Positions 7,782-16,103 of a stretch of DNA of 37,125 bases are shown here, piece by piece; position 1 is the stretch's first letter, and each line of letters starts with the position of its first letter. The DNA is taken from positions 1 through 37,125 of the forward strand of contig JAICEJ010000005.1 of assembly GCA_025924215.1 (NCBI GenBank). The letters are read 5' to 3'. The position numbers and the translations under genes were made by a program. This DNA is from Candidatus Binatia bacterium (lineage in GTDB: Bacteria; Desulfobacterota; Binatia; UBA9968). The notes below the pieces were generated by a model. It saw nothing but the letters and a program-made list of their open reading frames with translations, made no database searches and was not told the origin of the DNA.

Positions 7782-9482
7782 ATGGAATCTTATCTGAATC
7801 TTGCCGAACGTTTAGTCGAACGACGAATGCTTTCTGACGACGAGTTGGAGCGGGTTGTGAAATTACAACACGAACAGCCAGCTTCTTTGACGCGACTCAT
7901 GGTTGAGCTCGGATTTGTTTCGGAGGACGATCTTCTGCCTGTGCTCCGCGATCACTTCAACATCCCATTGGTGACTCTGCGAGAAATTCCAGCCGTGCCG
8001 CTGCCGATCGAATTTTCTGCGAACTTGGGCGAATTCCTAAAAACCGCGCGAATGGTTCCGGTGAAAGTAGAAGGACGCGATCTCATCGTCGCCACTAGCG
8101 ACCCGTTTGCTATAGCGCGGCTGCATGCGCTGGAAGTCGCGTCAGGATTGCGAGTGACGCCAGTTTTGGCAAAGGAAAAGGAAATCTCTGCCCGTATTGA
8201 GGCGTTATTCGGCAGCACTACTACCTCAGATAACACTCAAGGCGCCGTCGGCCGCGAAATCGAGGGCGCGGTTGACGAAGAGGACGTTGCTCATTTGCGC
8301 GACATGGCATCAGAAGTGCCGGTGATCCGTTTGGTTAATCAAATGCTGGTGCGCGCATTAGAGAGCCGTGCATCGGACGTTCATATCGAGCCATTTGAAA
8401 ACCAGCTAAAAGTTCGTTACCGAATAGACGGTATTTTGCACGAAGTCGAGCCGCCGCCGAGGCAGCTTAAAGCTGCGGTTGTCTCCCGTCTTAAGATCCT
8501 CGCTCAGCTCAATATTGCGGAACGGCGCTTGCCGCAGGATGGCCGGATCAAGATCAGATTAGCGGGAAAAGACGTTGATTTACGTATCGCTACGGTGCCG
8601 ACGCTTTACGGCGAGAGCGTGGTCATCCGCCTGCTCGAGCGCGGGCAAATCTTTACGCAGCTCGAGACCATCGGATTTCCCTCGGATATATTAAACTATT
8701 TCAACGGCATGATTCTTAAGCCACATGGCATGATACTCGTCACCGGACCAACGGGAAGCGGCAAAACGACGACGTTATACGGCGCGTTGCAGAAGATCAA
8801 TGATCCGGGAAAGAAGATTATCACCATCGAAGATCCTGTTGAATATCAACTGAGTGGAGTCAATCAGATACAGGTCAAGCCGCAAATCGGGTTGACATTC
8901 GCCAATGGGCTTCGTTCGATTGTGCGACAAGATCCAGACGTTATCATGGTCGGTGAGATTCGCGATGCCGAGACGGCGGAAATCGCGGTGCAAGCGGCCC
9001 TAACAGGCCACTTAGTCTTTTCGACATTGCACACCAACGATGCTGCCGGAGCAATTTCCAGGCTACTCGAGATGGGTGTTCAAGACTACCTATTATCATC
9101 CTCTCTGCTAGGTGTGCTGGCGCAAAGATTGGTGCGTCGGCTATGTAAGACGTGCCGCAAACAGGTTTCATTCTCGAACTTTGATAGCAATGAGCCGGAA
9201 CTTAGTCTGCCCACCGGAAATCTGCCGGAGCAGGTTTGGGAAGCCGTTGGTTGCAACACTTGCAGCGGCACCGGTTATCTAGGCCGAGTCGGAATATTCG
9301 AATTATTGCCGGTGACTTCTGAGATCTGCAAAATCATCGTTCAACGCGCCGACGCCGGAACGATTCGCAGTCTTGCCGTTCAACAGGGAATGCGCCTGCT
9401 GAGAGATGACGGCTGGGATAAGGTGCGTCACGGCGTTACCACAGTTGCGGAAGGGCTCAGAGTGACAAGGGAAGAGGCGTAA
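7782..9482 (+). CDS. gspE: Type II secretion ATPase GspE
   Basis: GspE is the cytoplasmic hexameric ATPase that powers pseudopilus assembly in the T2SS. The 566-residue protein has an N-terminal MshEN/GSPII_E domain (about 1-150) and an ATPase core. Core motifs are Walker A GPTGSGKT at 322-329, an Asp-box (EDPVEYQL), Walker B (IMVGEIRDAETAE) and a His box (TGHLVFSTLHTNDA). A zinc-binding tetracysteine follows: Cys455, Cys458, Cys491 and Cys494. Length and order are those of GspE/PilB. The tetracysteine and the downstream gsp genes favour GspE over a type IV pilus PilB. It opens the T2SS cluster. The Shine-Dalgarno sequence is weak (TAGG about 9 bases upstream). Confidence 0.95.
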   Translation: MESYLNLAERLVERRMLSDDELERVVKLQHEQPASLTRLMVELGFVSEDDLLPVLRDHFNIPLVTLREIPAVPLPIEFSANLGEFLKTARMVPVKVEGRDLIVATSDPFAIARLHALEVASGLRVTPVLAKEKEISARIEALFGSTTTSDNTQGAVGREIEGAVDEEDVAHLRDMASEVPVIRLVNQMLVRALESRASDVHIEPFENQLKVRYRIDGILHEVEPPPRQLKAAVVSRLKILAQLNIAERRLPQDGRIKIRLAGKDVDLRIATVPTLYGESVVIRLLERGQIFTQLETIGFPSDILNYFNGMILKPHGMILVTGPTGSGKTTTLYGALQKINDPGKKIITIEDPVEYQLSGVNQIQVKPQIGLTFANGLRSIVRQDPDVIMVGEIRDAETAEIAVQAALTGHLVFSTLHTNDAAGAISRLLEMGVQDYLLSSSLLGVLAQRLVRRLCKTCRKQVSFSNFDSNEPELSLPTGNLPEQVWEAVGCNTCSGTGYLGRVGIFELLPVTSEICKIIVQRADAGTIRSLAVQQGMRLLRDDGWDKVRHGVTTVAEGLRVTREEA

Positions 9483-9534
9483 CGGATTCACTCGTCAGGT
9501 TTTTGTCGGATTTCGTAAGAGTGTCTGAGAGTAG

Positions 9535-10758
9535 ATGGCGTTCTACCAATATCGGGCCGCAGATCACGCAGGCAAGATCGTCGAGGGTATCATGGAGGCT
9601 GAGGCCGAGCAGGGAGTTGTGTTGCGCCTCCACGAGATGGGCTGCATTCCGCTGCGCATCGGAGCTTCCGCCGGCAGTGGGGCGGTGGCTTCACAGGCGC
9701 GCTTGCCGCTGTTTTCGAAGCGCAAAATCAGCCAACAACAATTGCTTCAATTCACCCAGGAGCTGGGCACATTGCTTGCTGCCGGCTTGCCGCTCGACCG
9801 CAGCCTGTCAATTCTCGCGAACCTGATAGAAGGAGAAGAGTTTAGCAAAGTCATGCGCACACTCCTGGAGGCCGTGCGCGCCGGAAAATCACTGGCTGCT
9901 TCCATGGGAGAACATTCGGACGTATTTCCGAAAATCTACATAAACATGATTCGAGCTGGGGAATCCGGGGGAATCCTCGAAGGAGTGCTGCGGTATTTAG
10001 CTGAGTACATGGAGCGTTCGCTGGCGCTCAGGGAAGATCTCAAGTCGGCGCTGATTTACCCTGTGATTCTGGCGAGCGCGGCTGGAGTTTCGTTGATAGT
10101 GCTATTCCTTTACGTGATCCCGCGCTTTGCTGTGATCTTTAAAGATGTAGGCCAGGCGGTTCCTTGGATTACGCGAGTCATCATTGGCCTGAGCACTTTA
10201 TTGACCGAGTATGGTTGGCTAATCGCTATCGCGACGATTGCCGCTGTTGCCGCCGCGGTATTTTATTTGCGCAACCCCGAAGCGAAAACGGAGTTGGACC
10301 GTGTTTCTTTGCGCGTCTGGTTAGTCGGCGATCTGGTTCGGAAGTTTGAGACGGCCAGGTTCTCCCGCACTCTATCGGCCCTGCTAAAAGGCGGCGTGCC
10401 GCTTCTCGAAGCACTGGGCACGGTCCAGGGTGTTATGGGAAATAGATTGATGGCACGGGCTATCAACCAAGTGCAGGTCCGAGTTCGGGAAGGAAAGGGC
10501 ATGGCGCGGCCTTTGGCGGAAAGCGGTTTTTTCCCACCGCTGGCGCTTAACATGATCGCTGTGGGCGAAGAAACTGGCAAACTGGAAACGATGCTCGGGG
10601 AAGTGGCGGGTTTCTATGATCAAGAGGTAAAGCGAACGACAAAAAGATTGACGTCCATTATCGAGCCGGTATTGATTTTGGGGATGGGATTGGTGATAGG
10701 TGTCGTCGTGATCTCCATGCTGCTGGCAATCTTTAGTATCAATGATTTACCGTTCTAG
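9535..10758 (+). CDS. gspF: Type II secretion inner-membrane platform protein GspF
   Basis: GspF is the polytopic inner-membrane platform that couples GspE to pseudopilin insertion. The 407-residue protein opens with MAFYQYRAADHAGKIVEGI, the typical GspF/PilC start, and has two T2SSF four-helix repeats. The first (about 70-190) contains QFTQELGTLLAAGLPLDRSL and the second (about 270-395) contains ARFSRTLSALLKGGVPLLEAL. Each ends in a MIAVGEETGKLETML-like segment. Membrane segments are visible near 173-195 (VILASAAGVSLIVLFLYVIP), 222-243, and at the C-terminus (VLILGMGLVIGVVVISMLLAIF). It lies 52 bases after gspE and overlaps gspG by 17 bases. Confidence 0.95.
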   Translation: MAFYQYRAADHAGKIVEGIMEAEAEQGVVLRLHEMGCIPLRIGASAGSGAVASQARLPLFSKRKISQQQLLQFTQELGTLLAAGLPLDRSLSILANLIEGEEFSKVMRTLLEAVRAGKSLAASMGEHSDVFPKIYINMIRAGESGGILEGVLRYLAEYMERSLALREDLKSALIYPVILASAAGVSLIVLFLYVIPRFAVIFKDVGQAVPWITRVIIGLSTLLTEYGWLIAIATIAAVAAAVFYLRNPEAKTELDRVSLRVWLVGDLVRKFETARFSRTLSALLKGGVPLLEALGTVQGVMGNRLMARAINQVQVRVREGKGMARPLAESGFFPPLALNMIAVGEETGKLETMLGEVAGFYDQEVKRTTKRLTSIIEPVLILGMGLVIGVVVISMLLAIFSINDLPF

Positions 10759-11176
10759 ATATCTTAACGATGCCAGAGGGTTCACCCTCGTCGAACTGAT
10801 CGTCGTCGTGATTATCATCGGTCTGCTTGCTGGGCTCGTGCTGCCGCAGTTCATCCGTCAAGAAGAGAAGGCAAAGCTCAGGACCACCAAGGCGCAAATC
10901 GAGCTTTTTGGGACCGCCCTCGATACCTTTCGTTTGGATGTTGGACGCTATCCGACCACCGATGAAGGCCTGCAAGCGCTTCGACAAAAACCCGGAGGAT
11001 TGGAGCGTTGGGATGGTCCGTATCTGAGAAAGGATCTGCCGTTGGATCCTTGGAGTAAGCCGTACGCTTACCGAAGTCCTGGAGAGCACGGCCCTTACGA
11101 CATTGTGTCCTACGGCGCTGATGGTACACCCGGGGGTGACGGCGATAATCGTGATATTACTAGCTGGGAAAAATAG
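10742..11176 (+). CDS. gspG: Major pseudopilin GspG
   Basis: GspG is the main subunit of the periplasmic pseudopilus that pushes substrates through the secretin. The 144-residue prepilin has a 13-residue leader ending in ARG, then FTLVELIVVVIIIGLLAGLV. Prepilin peptidase should cut after Gly13, leaving Phe1 and Glu5. The soluble part has the GspG hallmarks: DTFRLDVGRYPTTDEGLQAL, PYLRKDLPLDPWSKPY and YGADGTPGGDGDNRDI, the last being the calcium-binding loop. The gene starts 17 bases inside gspF, which indicates tight coupling. No prepilin peptidase gene (gspO/pilD) lies in the window. Confidence 0.95.
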   Translation: MIYRSRYLNDARGFTLVELIVVVIIIGLLAGLVLPQFIRQEEKAKLRTTKAQIELFGTALDTFRLDVGRYPTTDEGLQALRQKPGGLERWDGPYLRKDLPLDPWSKPYAYRSPGEHGPYDIVSYGADGTPGGDGDNRDITSWEK

Positions 11177-11615
11177 TCGCGGCTTTTCTCTGCTCGAGTT
11201 GGTTCTAGTTCTGATGGTTCTTGGTCTGAGCGGGCTAGTGGTCCTGCCAAACGTTGAGAAAGGATTGCGAGACCGGGATTTGCGACGATCGGCGCTTGCT
11301 TTGGCCGCGGCTGCCCGCGATTTACGCAGCCAAGCGCTTCACAAAGGGGTGCCGCAGCGATTGGTTCTCAATATGTCAGAGAGCACTTATCGGGTCGCGC
11401 ACAACGAAATCCATTTTCCTTCCAACGTAAAGATCGCCTTAGTTGCCGGCGCTGAAGTTCTGGACGGTGGCAGCCGTCAATTTTTGTTCTTTCCTAATGG
11501 CAGCACGTTGGGCGGCCGAATTGATCTTACTAGCGGTGCTGATTCAACGTCCTACTCGATCCGGCTTCACCCGCTCACTGGTACTGTCGACGTGATGCGG
11601 GGCGATAGCTCGTGA
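11151..11615 (+). CDS. gspH: Minor pseudopilin GspH
   Basis: This is a minor pseudopilin of the T2SS tip complex. The prepilin motif is NSRG followed by FSLLELVLVLMVLGLSGLVVLP with Glu5 present. The soluble part fits the GspH/FimT family: LRRSALALAAAARDLRSQALHKG ... SESTYRV ... FFPNGSTLGGRIDL. I choose the GTG at 11151, giving an 11-residue leader and a GGGGGTG ribosome site about 11 bases upstream. The track start at 11103 would give a 27-residue, oddly hydrophobic leader. With either start the gene overlaps the end of gspG in another frame. The stop is shared with the start of gspI (GTGA). Confidence 0.85.
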   Translation: MILLAGKNSRGFSLLELVLVLMVLGLSGLVVLPNVEKGLRDRDLRRSALALAAAARDLRSQALHKGVPQRLVLNMSESTYRVAHNEIHFPSNVKIALVAGAEVLDGGSRQFLFFPNGSTLGGRIDLTSGADSTSYSIRLHPLTGTVDVMRGDSS

Positions 11616-12025
11616 CGCGTATCAAATCATGCTTGGGTTCAGGCCGAGGCTTCACACTGCTCGAGGTCGTGGTAGCCATGGCTATCGTCGGGCTTGGCGT
11701 GGTGACCCTGCTTGAAATCTTCTCCTCGGGTTTGCAACTCGGTGCCCGAAGTCGAGATAGAACTCAAAATGTTGCTTATGCCCGTCATGTGATGGATCAG
11801 TTCCTCGCGCGGCGCACGCTTGCGGAAGGTACCGAACAGGGCACGATTGGCGACTCCCACCGGTGGCAGCTTCAGGTTCAGCCTGTCAGACCCATTGACG
11901 GGCTGGTGTTGGGCAACGATTGGGAGCTGAAAGAAATAACCCTTGAGATGTTTGTACCGGAAACAGGTCGCGAAAGGGGCGTCGAGCTTAGAACCCTGCG
12001 TCTGGTGAAGAAGGGAGATCGCTGA
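11612..12025 (+). CDS. gspI: Minor pseudopilin GspI
   Basis: GspI is a minor pseudopilin that nucleates the tip complex with GspJ and GspK. The 137-residue prepilin has leader MTRIKSCLGSGRG cut after Gly13, then FTLLEVVVAMAIVGLGVVTLLEIF with Glu5. The segment NVAYARHVMDQFLARRTLAEG matches the GspI pattern (A..KLA...M...L). GTG is the start codon, in a 4-base overlap with the gspH stop, and the next gene starts in a 1-base overlap (TGATG), so translation is probably coupled. Confidence 0.88.
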   Translation: MTRIKSCLGSGRGFTLLEVVVAMAIVGLGVVTLLEIFSSGLQLGARSRDRTQNVAYARHVMDQFLARRTLAEGTEQGTIGDSHRWQLQVQPVRPIDGLVLGNDWELKEITLEMFVPETGRERGVELRTLRLVKKGDR

Positions 12026-12663
12026 TGAAAGCATCGCGACATCCCCAAAATTCGCTCGGCTTCACGTTAATTGAAGTCGTTCTCGCATTAAGTATTTTTG
12101 CTCTCATAGGAGCTGTTTTGTATGGCGCTTTCTCGCTAAGTCATAGCGCTGTTACAAAGTCGCAGGCTAGCTTCGAAGATAATCAAAAGCTGCGATCGTT
12201 TACGGATTTGTTAGGCAGCTATGTCCGATCCGCATATCCGTATCGACAATCTGTTCAGGATACAACGGTGTTTTTTGATGGACAGGAAGACCAACTCACG
12301 TTTGTGTCTTCAATCTCTCTGGCTATGGGTGGTCGAGGGATGTCAAAGATTCGCGTTGCCTGGGAGCCTGCTGAAGAGGGCGAGGGTCCGATCCAGCTCG
12401 AAGAAGAGGTGCCGGTGCGGTTTAACTTGAGCGAAGATCGTGATCCCGGCGGTCTGCGAAACGATGTAATTATACGAGAGCGAGTGAAAGATTTTCGGTT
12501 CGCCTATTTGGACCCAAAGAGTGAAGACGAGCGATGGGAGGAACGCTGGGACGGTAGAGAAAAGCTGGCGCTTCCGCGCGCCATTCGCGTCAGCTATCGT
12601 AATCATGATGGCAAGGAAATTCGCTGGGTGTTTCCGCTGATGATTAGTGTTTTGGCGCAGTGA
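12025..12663 (+). CDS. gspJ: Minor pseudopilin GspJ
   Basis: GspJ is a tip pseudopilin. The 212-residue prepilin has leader MKASRHPQNSLG cut after Gly12, then FTLIEVVLALSIFALIGAVLYGAF with Glu5. Later segments such as LRSFTDLLGSYVRSAYPYRQ, the VRFNLSEDR region and VKDFRFAYLDPKSEDERWEERWDG fit the GspJ beta-domain. It lies between gspI (1-base overlap) and gspK (4-base overlap, GTGA). Confidence 0.88.
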   Translation: MKASRHPQNSLGFTLIEVVLALSIFALIGAVLYGAFSLSHSAVTKSQASFEDNQKLRSFTDLLGSYVRSAYPYRQSVQDTTVFFDGQEDQLTFVSSISLAMGGRGMSKIRVAWEPAEEGEGPIQLEEEVPVRFNLSEDRDPGGLRNDVIIRERVKDFRFAYLDPKSEDERWEERWDGREKLALPRAIRVSYRNHDGKEIRWVFPLMISVLAQ

Positions 12664-13685
12664 AGATTGTGGAGTTTCTGAAAACCAAATTAGCCGGCGT
12701 CTCAAGCGAGCGTGGCGTCGCGCTTCTTATCGTTCTATGGATATTTATCTTTCTTTTTGTCGTGGCCTTCGATTTCAGCACCGGTGTGCGCGAGGAGGCC
12801 ACCGCAACGCATCGGTACAGCGACGACAATCAAGGCTACTATCTGGCGCTGGCAGGCTTTGAACAGGGCCTATACGACTTTCTAAGTCAATCACGGGGAT
12901 CTGAGTTACAGCCCGTCGACAAGCCAAAAGATATCTTCGATGCGGGCTGGCGCGAGGCAACTCTCGGTAGCGGTACTTACCGCCTCCGGCTGGTAGACGA
13001 GAGCAGCAAAATAAATCTCAATCGAGCAGACGAGAATGTGCTGCGCCGCATTTTTTCCAATCTCGGGGTCGAAGAACCTCTCATCGGAGTCTTAATCGAT
13101 TCGATCATGGATTGGCGTGATCAGGATGATCTTCATCGGAGTAATGGTGCGGAAGACGACTATTATCTTTCTCTCAGTCCTCCCTATACCGCTAAGAACG
13201 GCGCCTTTGACAGCCTCGAAGAGCTGCTGTGGGTCAAGGGCGTGACCGCGAGCCTTTATTATGGCTACGATAGCAGCGGAACTCCAGCTGGCGATGCACC
13301 GCGCCTGGGTCTAAGAGAGATCTTTACCGTTGACAGTCCGATTGACCGCGTCAATCTCCGCACCGCCTCGGCGGCGGTTATTCACGTTTTGCTCGGCATA
13401 CCACTTGAGAAGTGTCAGGCGTTCGTCCAGGAGAGGACGAAGCTCGCCGATAAGACCCTCGCGGATCTGCTGCCGCTCTTGGGGGTTGGCTCCGGTGATG
13501 CGGCGCTACAGATGTTTATCTTCACCAATCCCAGTATCGTAACGGTTGAGGCTGAAGGTTATGCTAGTGAGTCGCGCCAGCCGCGGCGCGTTAGAGGAGT
13601 CATCCGGGCCGGCGGCGGCAACCGCGGATACGAGCTGACTCGCTGGGTAGACCGAGAAATTGGCTATCTCAGTGGTACACAATGA
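12660..13685 (+). CDS. gspK: Minor pseudopilin GspK
   Basis: GspK caps the pseudopilus tip. The 341-residue protein starts with GTG and has a 19-residue leader ending SSERG, then VALLIVLWIFIFLFVVAFDF. Glu5 of other pseudopilins is absent, as is usual for GspK. The body has the expected T2SSK features: RLVDESSKINLNRADENVLRRIF (a helix-hairpin-helix-like NLN motif), DSIMDWRDQDDLHRSNGAEDDYY, KNGAFDSLEELLWVKGV and IFTVDSPIDRVNLRTASAAVI. The stop lies only a few bases before a TATAAT box, and gspL follows after 64 bases. Confidence 0.92.
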   Translation: MKIVEFLKTKLAGVSSERGVALLIVLWIFIFLFVVAFDFSTGVREEATATHRYSDDNQGYYLALAGFEQGLYDFLSQSRGSELQPVDKPKDIFDAGWREATLGSGTYRLRLVDESSKINLNRADENVLRRIFSNLGVEEPLIGVLIDSIMDWRDQDDLHRSNGAEDDYYLSLSPPYTAKNGAFDSLEELLWVKGVTASLYYGYDSSGTPAGDAPRLGLREIFTVDSPIDRVNLRTASAAVIHVLLGIPLEKCQAFVQERTKLADKTLADLLPLLGVGSGDAALQMFIFTNPSIVTVEAEGYASESRQPRRVRGVIRAGGGNRGYELTRWVDREIGYLSGTQ

Positions 13686-13687
13686 GG

Positions 13688-13693
13688 TATAAT
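13688..13693 (+). promoter_or_regulatory. Possible internal promoter before gspL
   Basis: A perfect TATAAT follows the gspK stop codon directly and lies 56 bases before the gspL ATG. No -35 box is found at a usual distance (TTGGCT at 13660-13665 gives a 22-base spacer). The 64-base gap is otherwise the longest between gspF and gspM, which supports a secondary promoter here. Confidence 0.3.
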
Positions 13694-13749
13694 AGGCAAC
13701 CTTTGTCTCCAACTGGCAAGGGTTCCAGCCGAATATTTGTAGTTAAATT

Positions 13750-15297
13750 ATGAACTTGTCTAATTCTATTAAAAATCTTCCGCGCGCCGATTTTCTCAGA
13801 AGTGTCGGGATTTACATCATGCGCGACAATCTGGTGTTGGTTCGGCTGCGCAAGAATTTTCTTAGCGTCACGCTACTTGAACAGGAGCTGAGAGATCTAC
13901 CAGTCGGTGAAAACCGCCAAGCCATTTCGGAGTTAACCGGATGGATTGCTGAAGACGTGCGTGAGATCGCACTGAAAGCCGAACATGATTCGCGTGAGCG
14001 AGCGTTGCGTCAGGCGATTCTCTCGCTCTTGCCCCATTTCAGCGCCGGTAGGGATTCGCTCTATATCTGTGTTCCACAAGATCAGGCGATAGTTCAAACT
14101 ATCTATCTGCCGCAAGCGGCCGAGGCTAATCTTCAACAGGTGCTGGAATACGAAATTGAACGGCAATTACCCTTCAATCGCGATGAAATTTTTTACGATT
14201 ACCTGCCGATGGGAAAACGCGGCGATAAGATCGGCCTCTTTCTGTTCGCCATTCCGAAGAAACATCTGGCCGGCGTATTGGACGTCTTGGGATCGTTTGG
14301 TATCCTTCCCAGCGGAGTTGAAACGACCGCGACGGCTCTCGCGAATTATCTGCTTTTTTGCAAGAGAGACTTGGCCGGTTGCGCGGCGATCATTGGCGGC
14401 CACGCCGATGATCGCGAATTAATCGGAGTTCGGGCTAGCCCCGCCGGTTGGACGCAAGCTCCGGAACTGCTCTTCTCACACAGATTGCCCGACGCTGAGT
14501 GGGCCGAAGGCATCGGCAGGGAACTCATTGCCGAATGTTTACGTCAAACCCCAAAACTCTACGCATGGGGAAACGCGGAGCAAGTCTTTCATTCTGCGAA
14601 TGGGGAAAAGGTTGAATGCGAGGATCTTTGTACTCTGGCAATCGAAAAGCTTGGCGGTAGAGACCAGTTATCCGCTGCAACCTTGCCGGCCGTTGGCGCG
14701 GCGCTGCGCGGCGTTCGAGAAGCGCGCTTAGAGACCAACGTTCTTCGGCCAGCTGGGGCGGATCGCGGCGCACGAAACAATCTCTCGCGCATGAATTCAT
14801 TGATGATCGGCTTGCTGCTTCTCTTGCTTCTGGGCTGGGGAATTAGCTACCCGATCAAGGACGAATTACGACTAAAGCAACTGCAGCAGGAGAATCACAA
14901 AACCGAACCTTCTGTGGAGGCTTTGCGCCGTGAGGAGGCCCAGCTACAGACGGTGCGCAAGGAAGTACAGTTTCTATCGGATATAGATCGACGTAAGGGC
15001 GAGGTGCTGCGCGTGCTTGATGAACTTTCGAAGGTGGTACCGACCAGCGCTTATTTGTCTAATTTCCGCTACCGCAATGGCGTCTTGGAACTCCAGGGCA
15101 ACGCCGAGAATGCGTCTACCTTAATTCCGCTATTAGAGAAGTCGCCGCTTTTTGAGAATGTTGCATTCAATGCGCCTTCAAACCGCGGCCGTGACAATCG
15201 GGAAACATTTTCGCTGAAAGCCGAGTTGGAGAAACAACCTAATAGCGGAAAATTGCCCCCCGTCGATAAGTCTAAAGAGAAGGCTGGTAAGCTATGA
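13750..15297 (+). CDS. gspL: Type II secretion assembly protein GspL (PilM/PilN-like)
   Basis: GspL sits in the inner membrane and links GspE to GspM. The 515-residue protein has a cytoplasmic part of actin-like PilM/GspL fold (SVGIYIMRDNLVLVRL ... VLEYEIERQLPFNRDEIFYDYLPMG). One membrane segment lies near residues 350-369 (LMIGLLLLLLLGWGISYPI). A coiled-coil stretch follows (LRLKQLQQENHKTE ... ALRREEAQLQTVRKEVQFL), then a periplasmic ferredoxin-like PilN/GspL domain (VLRVLDELSKVVPTSAYLSNFRYRNGVLELQGNAENASTLI). It thus reads as a PilM-PilN fusion, the GspL plan. The start is the ATG at 13750, without a good Shine-Dalgarno sequence. It overlaps gspM by 4 bases (ATGA). Confidence 0.88.
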   Translation: MNLSNSIKNLPRADFLRSVGIYIMRDNLVLVRLRKNFLSVTLLEQELRDLPVGENRQAISELTGWIAEDVREIALKAEHDSRERALRQAILSLLPHFSAGRDSLYICVPQDQAIVQTIYLPQAAEANLQQVLEYEIERQLPFNRDEIFYDYLPMGKRGDKIGLFLFAIPKKHLAGVLDVLGSFGILPSGVETTATALANYLLFCKRDLAGCAAIIGGHADDRELIGVRASPAGWTQAPELLFSHRLPDAEWAEGIGRELIAECLRQTPKLYAWGNAEQVFHSANGEKVECEDLCTLAIEKLGGRDQLSAATLPAVGAALRGVREARLETNVLRPAGADRGARNNLSRMNSLMIGLLLLLLLGWGISYPIKDELRLKQLQQENHKTEPSVEALRREEAQLQTVRKEVQFLSDIDRRKGEVLRVLDELSKVVPTSAYLSNFRYRNGVLELQGNAENASTLIPLLEKSPLFENVAFNAPSNRGRDNRETFSLKAELEKQPNSGKLPPVDKSKEKAGKL

Positions 15298-15944
15298 AAC
15301 AGCTTTGGGCAAGATTATCTAAACGGGAACGTGGCCTGGTTGTAACCACCTTGCTAATCCTATTACTCGTGCTCGGGCGCATTTCGGTGGTCAGTCCCTA
15401 CATGGCTCATCGTGAGTGGGTACAAACCCAGCTGGAAATACAGCCGCAGCTTCTGGAAAAAAACTTGCGGTACATTGGACAAAAGGAACAATTAAGTGCT
15501 GCGTTGGAAGCGGCACGAAACGACGTGAAGGCCCATGAGGCCAAGCTATTGACGGGCGATACACCATCTGTGAATGCCTCGGATTTGCAAGAAACCGTGC
15601 AAGGACTAGCGGCCAAGGAAGGTACTCAGGTGATTACCACACGGGTGCTGAATCCGGAAGCTACCGGAGCTTTTTCCAAGATCGCTATTCAAATGGAAGT
15701 CGGCGGTCAAGTCGAGCAGGTTGCTTCGCTTGTTCGTGGCATTGAGACCTCCCCCAAGCTTCTGGTCATAGATGAAATCAATGTCCGTTCATTGTTTCGT
15801 CCTGTTGGATTGCCGCAACAACAAGGGGCGCAGCCAACGGCACAGAATCTGCGCGTCAGTATCACCGTCGCGGGCTTCGCCCGCGGACAGGCCGCTGCGG
15901 CAAAATCGGATGCGCCAAAGACGATGGTAGAAAAAGGCGTGTGA
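15294..15944 (+). CDS. gspM: Type II secretion protein GspM (PilO-like)
   Basis: GspM is a bitopic inner-membrane protein that partners GspL in the assembly platform. The 216-residue protein has a short cytoplasmic start (MKQLWARLSKRERG) and a membrane segment at about 15-34 (LVVTTLLILLLVLGRISVVSP). A coiled-coil region with many Glu and Ala follows, then a ferredoxin-like periplasmic domain (VNASDLQETVQGLAAKEGTQVITTRV ... FSKIAIQMEVGGQVEQVASLVRGIETSPKLLVIDEINVRSLF). The C-terminal domain is as close to PilO as to classical GspM. The start overlaps the gspL stop. Confidence 0.85.
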   Translation: MKQLWARLSKRERGLVVTTLLILLLVLGRISVVSPYMAHREWVQTQLEIQPQLLEKNLRYIGQKEQLSAALEAARNDVKAHEAKLLTGDTPSVNASDLQETVQGLAAKEGTQVITTRVLNPEATGAFSKIAIQMEVGGQVEQVASLVRGIETSPKLLVIDEINVRSLFRPVGLPQQQGAQPTAQNLRVSITVAGFARGQAAAAKSDAPKTMVEKGV

Positions 15945-16035
15945 GTAGCAGAGCACCTGACCTGATTTTTCACTGCCATAGACTGCGTTCGAAAGATGGC
16001 GGTTATTTCCGAGAAAAGAAGCCCAGGTTTTCTTA

Positions 16036-16061
16036 ACGCTAAAGGTGAACGAGGTTAGCGT
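16036..16061. other. Small inverted repeat between gspM and gspC
   Basis: ACGCTAA at 16036-16042 pairs with TTAGCGT at 16055-16061 across a 12-base loop, and GAGGTCTTTTGTTT follows. It may be a weak attenuator or terminator in the 159-base gap before gspC; the T-run is interrupted. No promoter is clear in this gap. Confidence 0.25.
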
Positions 16062-16103
16062 GAGGTCTTTTGTTTACCTGAGAACCCCCTGGAGGGTTTC
16101 GAA

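Noticed and set aside
7782-15944. Type IV pilus rather than type II secretion genes
   Set aside because: PilM/PilN/PilO-like features occur, but GspG with its calcium loop, the set of four minor pseudopilins H to K, GspC and the absence of pilT and of a pilin major subunit favour a T2SS.
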